From positions 372,001 to 436,000 of the forward strand of contig RSEE01000021.1 of assembly GCA_003971905.1 (NCBI GenBank): 64,000 bases of DNA, given 5' to 3'. The notes below the pieces were generated by a model. The model was not told where the DNA came from. It saw nothing but the letters and a program-made list of their open reading frames with translations, and made no database searches. Source of the stretch: Moniliella sp. 'wahieum'. Lineage: Eukaryota; Basidiomycota; Moniliellomycetes; Moniliellales; Moniliellaceae. This document shows positions 22,802-33,998 of this stretch, piece after piece. Position 1 is the stretch's first letter. The number at the start of each line of letters is the position of its first letter. Position numbers and translations under genes: made by a program.

Positions 22802-24449
22802 CTAGACCCAAGGATCGTTTATATCCGAGCTCGGCTTCACCTCGAGCCCGTGGTGCAGTGTGGGGCATGTGTCCGCATCGGACTTCTCCAACTTGGACTC
22901 ATAGGCAGTCATAACCAAGTCGGGGGCACGACGCAGAAGATTGGCACTGAGGTCCTGAGCTGCCAGCAGAGCCGCCGGCACTTCCTCGGCAGAGGGGGGG
23001 TGACGCCGGTACCGTAGCCAGTAGCCAAGGGCGACTCGGCTGAAGCCGCAGAGGAAGGAAGGGGGCTGTGTCTCCGTTTTCCCCAGCATACTCGTCTGCC
23101 AACGTACCACCTGATGAGGGTGCCGAGCCGGCAGTCGGATCGCGCGATGCGTGTGGGCTGAAGTGGAGAGAGTCAAAGTCCATGGTCATACCCGATTCTT
23201 GGGCAAGAGCAGACCACTCGGCATGCATCTCGCGCGCTTCGGCTTGGAATGCGGCAATAAAGCCAGAGGGCTCGGTGCTAAATTCAACCTCACCAAACGC
23301 GGAGAAGACGGGGGGTGGGTCGCTAAGCGCCGAACTTTCGTGGTATGCCGCAAGCCAGGGGTGCTGAAGTGCGTCTTGGGCCGAAATTCGGTCAAGCGGA
23401 TCCCACCGAAGACATTGGCGGATCAGGTCGACAGCAAGTGGGTCGCTATTAGGGAACTGGCCCTCGAGCGAAGGGGCGGGACGGGGGCCCCAGGACAGAA
23501 CTAGTCGCTGGGCCGACTTGGAAGAAGAGTGGGCGAGCAAGTCTGGGGACGGGCTGCCGATCAAGTTGTAGATCCGCGACAGTTGATCGACATAGTCCGT
23601 GCCGGGGAACAAGGGTTGCCCAAGAAGGAGCTCAGCGAGGATGCATCCAACCGCCCACATGTCCATCTCGGGGCCATAGCCTTCGCGGAACTGAAGCAGG
23701 ATCTCGGGTGAACGGTACCAGCGCGTGGCCACATGGCCTGACAACGGCTCGCCTGGATAGAAGAGGCGAGTGGGTTGGTTACTTGTGCGCACCCGCAGCT
23801 TGCCTGGGTGCCATCCGGGCGGAGGGACGGCGGAAACAGGGACCTTGTCGGGATGGCCCCGAAATTGAGAAGAAAGATGCTGTACGCTGGCGGCGTGCTG
23901 CAGCGTTGGACTCGCCTTGGGCGAAGGGGAGGAGGTGTCGGACCAAGCGCGGGCCAGGCCATAGTCGCAAATGCGCAGCGCGCAGTCAGCATTGACGAGC
24001 AGGTTGCTTGGCTTGAGATCGCGGTGAACAATGTGGGCCGCATGCATGTACCGTACCCCGCGCAACAATTGAACCGTAAAGTATTGCAGATGCGCATTGG
24101 TGAGAGATTGGCGCGAACGGATAATTTGTGACAGGTTAGCTTCCGACGGAGCCATAACCAAATAAATCTCCCCCCACTCGACAAACGTAGCGTCAAAGTC
24201 GAGTAGAACGGTAGAGTTGTCGCACATGCTCAGGTGGCGCAAGATGGCAACTTCACGCAGAGCATGGCGAGCAATGCCGCCATTGGTGAAGATACGGTTC
24301 ATCTTCTTGAGCGCAACCGTCACATCAAGGACCGAGTCGTGGGCAAGAGCGACACATCCGTAGGAGCCAACACCGAGTGCGCGCACAAAAGTATAGCGCT
24401 GGTGTACATGGAAAGGCACGCCAAGGCAGTCGAACGTGTGGTAACCCAT
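22802..24449 (-). CDS. Atypical MAP kinase (Slt2/ERK-like, no TEY)
   Basis: A CMGC/MAPK-family serine/threonine kinase, nearest by eye to the Slt2/Mpk1 group. It opens at ATG 24,449 (MGYHTFDC) and shows GVGSYGCVALAHD (glycine loop), VALKKMNRIF (catalytic Lys), HRDLKPSNLLVN, DYGLAR (in place of DFGLAR), HVATRWYRSPEIL, MDMWAVGCILAELLLGQPLF and DPLDRISAQDALQHPWL. Between DYGLAR and HVATRWYRSPE there are about 70 extra Ser/Pro-rich residues, and the TxY position reads SGH (PLSGHVATRW), so the usual dual-phosphorylation site is absent. The kinase domain is one uninterrupted frame, unusual in this window. Near 23,050 the frame changes and the tail most likely ends at 22,802 (DINDPWV); the unshifted frame would stop at 22,899. 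Its substrates are unknown. Confidence 0.88.
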
Positions 24450-25170
24450 GGCTGTCAGAAGCTCAGGGGAAAATTGGGGGTCGACTGGAGAAGGGTCTGC
24501 AGCGGGCGCTTGTTTTTCGTTGGCACATGGGCTTGAGGTGGTCGGGAGAAAGGGGCAGGATCCGACAAGCCACGCGCATGGCGGGCTGGACGGACAGGGT
24601 TGGCGGGGGGGGCAGGAGACAAGGCGGTAGCGGCAGTAGCAGCGGTGGGAGCCGGAGCTGGACGTTCAGAGGGAAGGCGAGGAAGAGGAGGTGCATCGAC
24701 GGCACAAAAGGGGGCGGCGGTGCGACGGGCACAGGTGGGGGGGTGTGAACGAGGCGGCGAGTACGACGCACACGGCGCTCCCCCGAGGCAAGGGCGGAGT
24801 AGCGGCGGTGAGGAGCGGCGGTGAGAGTGGCATCGCGAGGGATGAGGTGGTGGTGGTGGTGGTCGGGGAAGGGGGCGCGCAAGGTAGAAAAGGAAGAGGT
24901 GAGGATGGGGGATGGAATGTGGTGGAGAGGGGTCGCGGGTGGCCGGCACGTGCGTTTTTTGTGCAGACAGGCAGTGCCGAGTTCGGTTTGGGGGAGCGCA
25001 GTGGTCAACCAGGGCGTGCCAGGACGCAGTGTAGCGGCAGGATGGGTGTGTTGGCTTCCTGGAGGACAACGCATTATGCGCCTATGTAGGTACTGAGGGT
25101 ACTCATGCGCCCACGATGCGTGATGCCGCCTGTCCATTGAACAGCATCGAAGGTATTGAACGTTGAACAA
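24450..25170. other. Promoter/leader of the atypical MAP kinase
   Basis: The minus strand is CT-rich and gives long Pro/Ser frames (24,455-25,170) that I read as leader and promoter rather than protein. A GTGGTGGTGGTGGTGGT run lies at 24,848-24,863. Confidence 0.45.
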
Positions 25171-25176
25171 ATACTA

Positions 25177-25256
25177 GCGTGAAGCGCGTGAAGCGTGAAG
25201 CTTGAAGCTTGAAGCTTGAAGCTTGAAGCGTGCCATGTGACGTGTGAAGCGTGAAC
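25177..25256. repeat. GAAGCTT tandem array
   Basis: About ten copies of a 6-8 base unit, GAAGCTT/GAAGCGT, on the palindrome AAGCTT. Its perfect core is GCTTGAAGCTTGAAGCTTGA. Looser copies occur at 25,537-25,560, 25,678-25,702, 27,520-27,530, 46,630 and 49,608. Confidence 0.85.
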
Positions 25257-25844
25257 GTGGAAATGGAACGCCGTCGGCGCAAGTGCCAAGCAAGTCACTC
25301 CCTTAATCCCTCGCCCTTTTTCAAGCTTCTAGCTTCCAGCGTCAGGTAGTCAGCAAGTCAGCGTACAGCCCCCCAGCGCGCGTTTAGCGGCTCAGCCTGA
25401 GCGCCTGTGCGCTCTGCTCCGCCGCACGTCACTAGCTTCAGCGCAGTCAATCACTACGCCGCCCCAGCGCGCAAGAGCGAGCAACGACCGAGCACGAGGT
25501 GTTGCAGTGGTGTTGCAGGCGTTGCTGCCATCATGCATCATGCATCAAGCTTCAAGCCTTGCCGGCGGGATTTAATACTGGACGAGGGCAGAGCCGGCTT
25601 CCCTGCTGTTCTAATGCCCTGCGGCCCTGCTGCCCCTCTGCCAGTAGCTCCATCCAATTTTCATCTTCATGTTGACACTTCAAGCTTCAAGACCTTCAAG
25701 CCTCCTCCCCCGTCGCGCGCCGCCCCCACCCGACCTGACATGCTGACAGGAACACTTTGAGTTCAGTTTTCAGTTTTCAATCCTTTCATGCCTCGCTCTC
25801 AGCGCCTACCGGCCCACTGCTCGCTTATGCCAACACCACCCAGG

Positions 25845-26035
25845 ATGTATGATGCATGATGCATGATGCACCTGATGTTCTGGAAGTGCGTCGCACTAGT
25901 TCATCGATCATCGATCATCATGCATCAGCAGGATGGCCCTGGCGCTGCACTTTGTCCTTGTTACGTGCTACATGTTATCACCGACCATCGACTATCGACC
26001 GGCGACCATCGATCGTCGGCTATCATATCATCGAC
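25845..26035. repeat. ATGCATGATGC and ATCGATC word patches
   Basis: GTATGATGCATGATGCATGA at 25,847, then TCATCGATCATCGATCATCA at 25,901, then CGACCATCGACTATCGACCG-type words up to 26,035. All centre on the palindromes ATGCAT and ATCGAT. Confidence 0.8.
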
Positions 26036-26066
26036 AGGCGCAACCACACAGCAACCCTTTGTATCG

Positions 26067-26107
26067 AAAAGCTAAAGCTAAAGCTTAAAGCAAAAGCAAA
26101 GCTTAAA
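26067..26107. repeat. AAAGCTAAAGC tandem word
   Basis: AAAAGCTAAAGCTAAAGCTT followed by AAAGCAAAAGCAAAGCTTAAA: about six copies of a 6-base AAAGCT unit. Confidence 0.8.
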
Positions 26108-26943
26108 AAACGGAGGGACTGTCAGCATGTCATTAATCATCCCGTCGATCATCGCTTCCAACCAGACCAAGCCTCGGCGCTGCTGCCTCCTGCTGCCTCT
26201 CGCGTCTCGCAAATCTTTCACATGCCATCTGCATGTCACACATGTCACACCTCCATCCTCCTCCGCCTTGCTGCACCCCCGATAATGTGCTCGCTTGCTA
26301 AGCTTGCTACTTGTTAGTTACTATGGAGACCTCCAACTCCACCGGGTACATGGGATGCCGAGTACACCAAGTACTGAGCACTTGAATGTTCACTTTCAGC
26401 GGACTCAGTACTCAATGGTTTGCCTGTCACATGTCAGGCACACGTCCCCGTCCCCGTCCCATGTCGTGTGCCACATACGTGGCATGCGTGTCGTTGCGTG
26501 TCCTGGTGTCCCCCCTCCCAGCACTTGTGCGTCCCGGTCACCTGACCCGGGCCCGCCAGTGCCCCCTCCTGCATCTGCGCCCCCATTCAGTTTCCATTCA
26601 AACGTCACGCGTCACGCATCACGTGTCACGTGCCACACCGTCACATACCCCTGGCACAATGGTGTTGTTACGTAACTTTGAGCATTGGCTGCCCGCCACC
26701 CTCTCGGGCCCTGGCCTGAGCTAGTCTAGAGCGCGCTGCGCTTCGGGTATGCACATCGTGCACAGACACCGCGCACTCCGGATGCGGCTCAGCACCAGCT
26801 CGGCGGCTCAGTGCCCTCTGGTCCAGACGCCAAACGCAGCTGCGCGGCCCGCGAAGGACCCAACAAAAAATGGGGGGACTAGCTGGGCTTGCTGGTAGGA
26901 GGTCGATGTCGATGAGGCTGCGGCCTGCTGTGGCCGCGTCATC

Positions 26944-26983
26944 ATGTCATGCATCCAAGCCGCCATGATGCATGATGCATGAG
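26944..26983. repeat. ATGCATGATGC tandem word
   Basis: CATGATGCATGATGCATGAG and flanks, on the palindrome ATGCAT; same word as at 25,845 and 49,382. Confidence 0.75.
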
Positions 26984-27282
26984 CGCACCCGCGTCCCCAG
27001 CCACCATCGGACCGCACAGCTTCCACCACGGAAATGTTCAAATGGGTGGGCGGTAGCCGGTAGGCGCTAATAAGCTTCCTCGGGCGTCGGTGAGCATGTA
27101 GTCATTTTTAAAGTTGTCGGTTATGCCACGCTCACCTGCACCACATCTCTTATGCCCGCCACGCTCCGCCGTATCCGCTCGCGCTACAGGCGGATGGAAA
27201 CGAACGGCGGCAGCCGCAGGGTGCTGCTGGCATTGCCGACATGTGACTAGCTAGCTGGTCCTGACCTGCTCATGCCGCCCTT

Positions 27283-27450
27283 GTTGAACGTTGAATATTG
27301 AATGCCGTTGGGTTGAACGTTTGCTACTGTCCACAGGCTCAGTCTGCAGGCGGAGGCGCTGAATAACGTCTCAATTCCCTCAACGTACCCTCAACCTCAA
27401 CGCGAACATTGAACGTATTCAACGTTCAAAATACTCAGTTGAACTCCTCC
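27283..27450. repeat. GTTGAACGTT word cluster
   Basis: Repeated GTTGAACGTTGAATATTGAA, CCTCAACGTACCCTCAACC and ATTGAACGTATTCAACGTTC words, centred on the palindromes AACGTT and TTGAAC/GTTCAA. Similar words recur near 25,157, 46,570, 49,880-49,985 and 56,275. Confidence 0.75.
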
Positions 27451-27617
27451 AACCCAGGGGTGTCACATATATTCACCTGTCAGCTATCGCCCATGCAATC
27501 AAATTCACCTCAGTCTCCTGAAGCTTGAAGGTCTCAGGATGAAAGAATGGAAACTACCTGCTTGCCCCTGCATTCCCAAGCTTCGCTTCCCACCGGCACT
27601 CGCATATTCGGGCCCAA

Positions 27618-29448
27618 TCATCGTCTTCCTTCATACGAATCGTACGGCTCAGGGCACACGCCCTCGCTCGCCCTCCTTTTTTCGTCATTGTGCCACGTCC
27701 CAGGGGCCTTCTGCTCTGGCCCATTATACTGCGCATGCCACCCTTGAGCGGCCTGCGCCCATGAAGAATCCAACCCAGCAGGCGGCGGTTGCTTGCTTCG
27801 CCTCCAATGACATCGAACCAGATGGGACTGCCAATCCTAGAGGCACAGGGAGCCAAGGGAAGCAGGAGGATCGGCTCCTCTCCCCCGTGGGTCGGTGGGA
27901 ATCGGCGTATAACCGACATTTCCGTAGACGACGGCTCAGGAGCACGGGCGATGGCCCCCAAAGAGGCAGTGGTACTTGGGCCGAAGTAGCCGGGACAACA
28001 TCGCACTCAACCGTGAACGAGCTTGGATCACTTTGGCGTTGAGCGTTTGCAAATCGGCAACCTGCTCTTGGTACTTGCGTATCGCTTGTTCACCCGTGCG
28101 AAAGAAGTGACCTTGACCACTTGTTCGTACACCTCTCGAAGCTCTTCGTTTGCCCCCGCGTCCGTCGCGCTCCTTGAGGCCAGACCGACATTTTGCCCTG
28201 CCTCAAACGCATCGCTGCGTTCACACAGCAGCTTCACCAGCTGGTCCACCTTGTCGGCCGCCGCAAACACTTCGGCCTCCTCGGCGGATCACGGACTTGC
28301 TCTTCAGCACTAGTCCCGCAACCACTTCCTAAGCCGCACACAAAACCAACCCAGAAACGGTCAGCAGAGAATGCATTTTTGGGGCGCACCAAAGCGGGGG
28401 AAACAGACGAACCAATGGTTTACCGGTACAATCCCATCTCCACCTCGCACTTCTGCGCGCCACCAATGCTCATACGACGTGTTGATCACCCGGATGAGAT
28501 CACCGGCACGGAGACCCAGCTCGCCTTGCTCGCTAGGAGTAAAATCGTACAACGCCCGGGCTCGGGTCACGCTCGGGACGACCACTGGCTGGGCGAGCAC
28601 CAGTGGCGGAGGCGGTGCAAGTGGGGGGGTCGGGAACGAGGGAGGCACTGTGGAAGCGACCGTGGCCGCTCCGGTTCCATTCGTTTGGCTGGGAGTGGGA
28701 GCTGTGAATCCGAAGTGGAAGGGATGGGAGAGAGTGTGCGGAGGGGGAACAGAAGAAGTAGGAGTGCTCGCAGGCATCGACTGCATCCACTGGGCGGTCC
28801 GCCTTGGTCAAGCAGCGACAGAGCAAGGGCGCGTTGTAGCTCCTCCTGCTCCTGGTCCCGCGCCGACTTGGGGGCGGTTCCTTTTTTTGGGCGGCAAAAG
28901 AATAGCCTAGTGTACAGGCGGACGGTCCATGTTAAGGATTCCATAGGTACGAGAATGAACACAAAGAGGGAGGGGACACAGGTGGTGAAAGAGCGCTTAC
29001 TGACCTTCATCCCGCTTTTGATAGGTCTCTTGCATAATAGCCCCTGCTCCATTGCCTCCAGCAGTCTTGGCGGATTGGCTCATATCGCTGGCCCAAGACT
29101 GGATGAGGCTCAGCAGGCGCTGGCGCACCACGGGGTGTACGTTAGCCCGGTCCTGCACCATGCGGAGGAGTACGGTGCAGAAGGCACGACTGCCAATTCG
29201 GGGCAGATAATGGGGCCCGGGACGTTTTTGCTCAAGGCCTCGGCAAGCGAGAGACAGAAAAGCTGGACGTTCGCACTGCGGTGCTGCAATCGATGAGCCA
29301 GGGCGTCGACGGCTTGGCGGGCCCCAGACTCACCCTGTCCGCGCACACCGTCGCAGATGTGCAAGTTCAAGTCCCACTTTTCAGACACGAGATGCTCGTC
29401 GGTTGCCTTGGCGATAAGTTCGTCATAGGGGTTGTTCGGACGGAACAT
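27618..29448 (-). CDS. hse1: HSE1/STAM-type ESCRT-0 subunit
   Basis: ESCRT-0 binds ubiquitylated cargo on endosomes together with Vps27. ATG 29,448 starts a VHS domain (NPYDELIAKATDEHLVSEKW, then DLNLHICD and SANVQLFCLSLAEAL). After further VHS helices a 98-base intron at 28,907-29,004 (donor GTCAGT) precedes a ubiquitin-interacting motif, EELQRALALSL (about 28,830). An SH3 domain follows at about 28,410-28,580 (ARALYDFTPSEQGELGLRAG, then NTSYEHWWRAE). A coiled GAT-like region covers 28,000-28,275 (ADKVDQLVKLLCERSDAFEA and, across frames, VADLQTLNAKVIQARSRL). This VHS-UIM-SH3-coil order is diagnostic for Hse1/STAM. A second intron after SH3 (about 28,330-28,425) is likely. The Gln/Pro/Tyr-containing tail is broken by frame changes; the stop at 27,618 is a guess. 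It shares a divergent promoter with the ELMO gene. Confidence 0.9.
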
Positions 29449-29947
29449 GAGGGTGGTGATGGTGTGGGAGGGGGTCGGTTGGGTGGTACATCCTTATACA
29501 CCCTTACACTCTATCCAGTCTGGCGTTGGCGCCTGCACCAGGAGCCTGCTATTGGCAGCAATAAGCGCTAAGCTGCCTCACAAAGTGAGGGGCAACGCGG
29601 CGCAGGCGCAGCAGGCGACGGACCGCGGTGGCGCCACCCGCCCCGGTGTTGCACCGACCGGGGCCATGCAGGTGGCTGAGCTCAGCAGGCATGCTGCCGC
29701 ATCATGCATCGTCATCACCGATCGCCCGAGGCGATGGCGGGGCGGCGAGGCATGGCAGGTGGATGAGGTCAGCAGGCTGTGGCGCAGAGCACGGCAGCGC
29801 AAAGCAAAGCCCAGCAGGCAGCAGGCTGGCGCGCGTTTGCGGCGACGCACCACGCAGCCACCGCCATCCCCAGCGGCGTCCACGCCATGTCCGTCAGCGC
29901 AGCCCGCCCGCCGCGTGCCCACCCACACGCCCGGCGCCGCCCCGCCT
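29449..29947. promoter_or_regulatory. Divergent promoter between HSE1 and ELMO genes
   Basis: About 500 bases separate the two start codons, which point away from each other, so both genes must take their promoters from here. The DNA is GC-rich with GCGCAGGCGCAGCAGGCG-type words. There is no clear TATA box. The plus-strand ORFs across it are low-complexity. Confidence 0.6.
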
Positions 29948-32648
29948 ATGCCACGCCCCCTCCGCCCCACCCGCCAGCTCGCCCACCGCCGCGCCCCACT
30001 CGGTCTCCATCAACAATCTCGGCACCAACAACTCGCCCATCACCGTTGTCACCTACCGCACCACCAGCATCAAAGCCCTCATTGATCCCACCCTCTCTGT
30101 CGCCGATGTTGTGCGCCACCTGTGTGTAAATACAATGCTGGGTTCAGGAACCCCACCAGCGTTTCGCCCTCCGCGACGAGCAAGGCGACGAGCTTGTCAC
30201 CGATGCCAATATGCGCCGTAAGATCGAAGCGGGCCGTCGGTTCAAGCTCTGCTCTTCTCCTGCCATTGAGGCAGCCGAGATGGTAGACAAGCTCTCTACC
30301 TTCCGCACCGAGGACCGTGTCCTGAATTGCCACCTACACGCTCCAACATTTGATCCGCGAAGCACCCTTTGCCGCCGAGTTTGTCGCCCGCGGCGGCCTG
30401 CGCGAGCTTCTTGCCCTCGTCATGTCCTTCCCGCTCCCCCCCAACCAGTAGTCCTCCCCGAGTACCGCGAACCCCTGCAATTGGAGTCAATACGCTGGCG
30501 TACGCACTCATTTCGCTTCAAAACCTGATGGAATGCTTTGACGATGGCTGGGAAGAGATTGATGGTGCCTTTGTTCAAAAGGTGGTCCAGATCCTGACCC
30601 GCCTCGATCGGATCAACGTCTGTCGGCCTTTGACAGCCATCCTTAAGAAATTGGTCGTGAGCGGACCAGATAACTCGAACGACGATGGGGAGAAGGAACC
30701 CTCCAGCGGCGATCGCACCCCCACTGGAAGCCGCCCGGGCTCAGGCCGGTTTGGCAACGAGAACACGGGATCGAGTGTGTTACCTGGGCGATCGATTTAT
30801 GGGTTGGACGCTCACGCAACCAGCATCAACAAGTTTGGCTTTGACATAATCTACCTTCATATTGTTGAAGAGCCTGACTTTTTGCGTACACTCGTTCATC
30901 GCCTTGGCAGTGCAGACACGACCCTGTGTCTATACAGGTATCCCTTCTGGCTTTGGCATTTTGCAACGAGTGCAAGTTCTAACCAAACACCTTTTCCATC
31001 TAGCTTCTCATTATTGAACACACTCGTTCGCCATGCCACATCCTCCTACTTTGAGCAATTGACGACCGAGTTGGACGCTTTGCACTTTGTCAATGCAGCA
31101 GTGCGATTGATGAATGCCAATCCCTCGGACGAGTTGACCATCTGCATTCTCGAGGCCCAGGCAATCAACGGCGGATCCTCAACTGGCGTATGCATACCCC
31201 CGTTGCCCCACAAAACAACGACACGTTAGCGCGCTTTCCTTCATCTGGCTCCAAGCACGCATCTCAGAGATTGCTGCCGACGAGGGCGGGCCCCGCGATC
31301 TGGCTGGGTCGGGACGACATGGACCCGCTGCCTCGACGCGGTTTGCCACTGCTGCAGCATTGAACAGTCGGTACAAGTGGCGACGACTTGGGTTTGGAAG
31401 CGAGGCGGTAGCCAAAGAGTTTGGCAAGTTGGGTTGGCTGGCGCTGCGCAACTGCGAAGCCTTTGTCCAGCCCGACCCGGAAGGATACAGCAAGATCATC
31501 ATTGATCAGCTCAACCAGCCGGTCGAGCGGCGCTGTCCCTTTGGCCGCGCCAGCATCGAGGTGACCGACATTCTTGCCGAGTTTTGGAACGTTTCCAATC
31601 CAGCTGGGGTGCCATATGCGTTCCCGGGTGCGACGCTATGGCCGTGTTCCAGCCGTACCTGCTGCACTTTGAGCGGGTCCATGGGTTGGTTCTTCGCTTC
31701 TTTTTGCGCATGTGGGCGGAGGCCAACGCGTCGTCCCAAGACTTTGCTCGCATCGCCGCCTTGACCCGCAGCCAAGTGCGGGCCACCTTTTCTGATGAGG
31801 GTCACAAAACCTGGACCGAGGTGGAGCGGTCATTCCTCGAGACGGAATACGCACGCGCGGGCGGTGCATCTCAAAACGTTGGAACAAACCGACGAGATGG
31901 CATCCAAGCCCGGCATTTGCTCTCTCCGCGACCAGCTGTACCGGGAAAGCTATGAGTTTGTACGGCAACAGCGAATCCGCTGTCTTCTGGAAGGTGCTTG
32001 GTTCCTCAACAAATCCCCCTCCGCTTCCCAGCCGGCGGGAGCAGCGATGGCCATGTGGCGCTTTTACCGCCTGTCGCCCGACAAGCGCTTCCTCCACTAC
32101 TGCGAGTCACAAGAGCGGACCCCGGTGCCTGCCGGGTTGGACACGTTGCCTGAACGGATTGATCTAACGCAAGTGACCGACATTAGCGTCTCCAACATGG
32201 CGCAACAGATCCGCTCTCATTTTGACCCCAGTCCCAGCGCAGCGACTGGTACCGGCGCGGGTGGCGCCGCACCGCAAAAGCAATCGGCCCCCGAGGCAGC
32301 GGCCAACCTAACCTTTGGCCTGATCAAGACGCCGGATACGTTGGTCGCCGAGCTGCGTGCTCTGAATCAGTCTCAGTTTTCCGAATGGGTTGATGGCCTG
32401 TCGATGATGCGCGGTGAGGGCGGTGTCATCCGGACCCGCAATACGGCCGACTACATTCAAGCTCTCACTGAGGTGGCCGTCCAAGTGCAATTGCTTGACA
32501 TTACGGGCGACAAGGTACGTTGTCTCCCTCCCCCTCCTCTTTGTTTTCACACACTCAGACTAACTGCTGGTACCAGATTGACCTTCCCTCTTTCGTTTCC
32601 GTCCCGCCTCCCCCGAATCCTGGGACTTTTACTATTCGGGAGGTCTGA
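29948..32648 (+). CDS. ELMO/CED-12 domain protein
   Basis: ELMO proteins pair with DOCK-type exchange factors to activate Rac at the membrane. An N-terminal region (VSINNLGTNNSPITVVTYRT, then LIDPTLSVADVVRHLC) leads into armadillo-like helices (with RFALRDEQGDELVTDANMRR across frames, and GVNTLAYALISLQNLMECFD). The ELMO domain at about 31,360-31,800 reads KWRRLGFGSEAVAKEFGKLG, ERRCPFGRASIEVTDILAEF and HFERVHGLVLRFFLRMWAEA. A PH domain follows at 32,040-32,510 (MWRFYRLSPDKRFLHYCES). It ends with a short proline motif (SVPPPPNPGTF), as ELMO proteins do. Introns are seen at 30,938-31,003 and 32,515-32,576, with another beginning near 31,188. Stop TGA is at 32,646-32,648. ATG 29,948 (MPRPLRPTR) is the likely start but needs a frame change within 60 bases. 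About five frame changes occur in total. Confidence 0.88.
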
Positions 32649-33792
32649 TGCCTTGTCAACTCTTTGGCCTTCACCTCTTTTTTGGACCCCCCTACCACCC
32701 TCCTCCCGCCACATACGCATACCGCTCTCTTTGACCGAGCCCATATCACTTCGCATCTTGGGATATCGGGGGAATTGTTTGGCCTCACCTCCACCCCGCT
32801 GCGATCCGGCTATGGTTGATACAGCGTGGAACCTGTCCCGGATCCTCTCCCATCCTGTTCCGCTCTTTCTGTCTGTTGTGGCGTCCCCCCTTGCCCAACC
32901 CGGCGCCGTTCCCTTTCTGTTGTTTTGGACCTTGGAATTTGCCCTGGACGCCAGGTCCCTTCTCCCGCCCCTCCCCTCCTTTCCCTTGCTCTTTCCCGGC
33001 GAAACTTGTGAGCTTGGCGCTTTCTCCATCCCCCTTTTGGTATTGCTTCGTAGATGAGCGTGACGAGCGCCAAACGAGGGGCAATATAGCTGAAGTGTCC
33101 AATCCATCACGACACACCAGTAACAATTGTGGCGTACTTGGTCATCCCTTCTGTCTCTGTCTCTTTCTCCTTGTGGTGGGCATGGGATAGGACGTGCTTC
33201 AAACCAAAGGCAAAAGGTATTTTGTTGCCTTGGCGTTGATGTACGCTGGCGAGCCAACCCCAAGGGCCGAGAGGGAGATATAAACGAGTACAAACCAGTT
33301 GGACACCCTACATATAACTCTCAGGATGCTTAAGCTTCAAGTTCCCCCGAGGCTCGCCAGCACGGCAGTGGAGCTCAGCGCACCACAGTTGGATGTGTGA
33401 CGCGAGTGCTTGTTCGGATGATCGATGAACTGTCGGACAAAAAGGTGTCTACGCAGCGGCCAGCACCTCACTGGCTGGTTTCGCGGCCTGGGCGCAAGTC
33501 TGGCAGCTGACTGACGCGCCTCCTTCGATACGTCTCCTACCTCCTATGTCATGGCTTTCCTCCTCTCTTCTCACTAACCCTCCTCCTCTCTCTCCGTTAC
33601 TCCCTCCTTCGCTCACTAGGAAGCAATCCCTATCGATCGATCATTTGGCCTCTTGCTCTTGATTGCTGTTTTGCTCGGCACCGGGATCAGGTCATATCAG
33701 AGATCGTTGGTGCGCTTCTTTTCCCCCATCCCCTCCTTTCTGTATCCCTTTCGCTCCCTACCCTGCCCCTCCCCCACCCCACAGCAACCAAC
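32649..33792. other. 3' region of ELMO gene and intergenic DNA
   Basis: C/T-rich DNA; long minus-strand frames (up to 248 codons at 32,547-33,293) are Lys/Arg/Gly-rich mirror images of this and look spurious. From 33,530 to 33,790 the CT-rich strand (CTCCTCTCTTCTCACTAACC) resembles a fungal core promoter reading right. Confidence 0.5.
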
Positions 33793-33998
33793 ATGCCTAT
33801 CTGGGAGCCCACTGAGGATCACGTTCCCTCAGTGGCCACAATCGTGGCACCGAATTGTCAGTATCCTTTGCAACGATAACACCCCATGCCCGTTTACCTT
33901 ACCTTTCTAGTCGGATGCCCGTGCCGCAACAGCCTCTCGCCTGTTGCGCCTCGCCCCCGGTTCTTCGGCTCATCTATTGTGCGTTGTTTCGCTTTTAG
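33793..33998 (+). CDS. Possible small spliced gene, about 50 codons, unknown
   Basis: ATG 33,793 follows a CT-rich promoter-like stretch with the context CAACCAACATGC. The first exon would encode MPIWEPTEDHVPSVATIVAP and end at 33,860. A 50-base intron 33,861-33,910 (GTATCC...TTTCTAG) would join to a second exon stopping at TAG 33,996-33,998. The product has no recognisable family, signal peptide or CaaX box. It could be a real small protein, the 5' end of a decayed gene, or chance. Confidence 0.25.

Larger units (their letters stand above)
25171..27617. other. Gene-free interval built of short tandem words
   Basis: No open frame here is convincing; most translate simple repeats. Successive patches consist of different short words: GAAGCTT, CAGCGCC, ATGCATGATGC, ATCGATCATCG, AAGCTAAAGC, TCACGTG and GTTGAACG. 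The main patches are listed separately. The last part (27,540-27,617) may contain 3' sequence of HSE1. Confidence 0.6.

Noticed and set aside
25171-27617. CRISPR-like array
   Set aside because: The repeats are 6-11 base tandem words without uniform spacers, in a eukaryotic genome.
28193-29296. 367-codon plus-strand ORF
   Set aside because: It is antisense to HSE1, which has clear VHS, UIM and SH3 domains on the minus strand.
32547-33293. 248-codon minus-strand ORF
   Set aside because: A Lys/Arg/Gly-rich mirror of the CT-rich ELMO 3' region; no motif.
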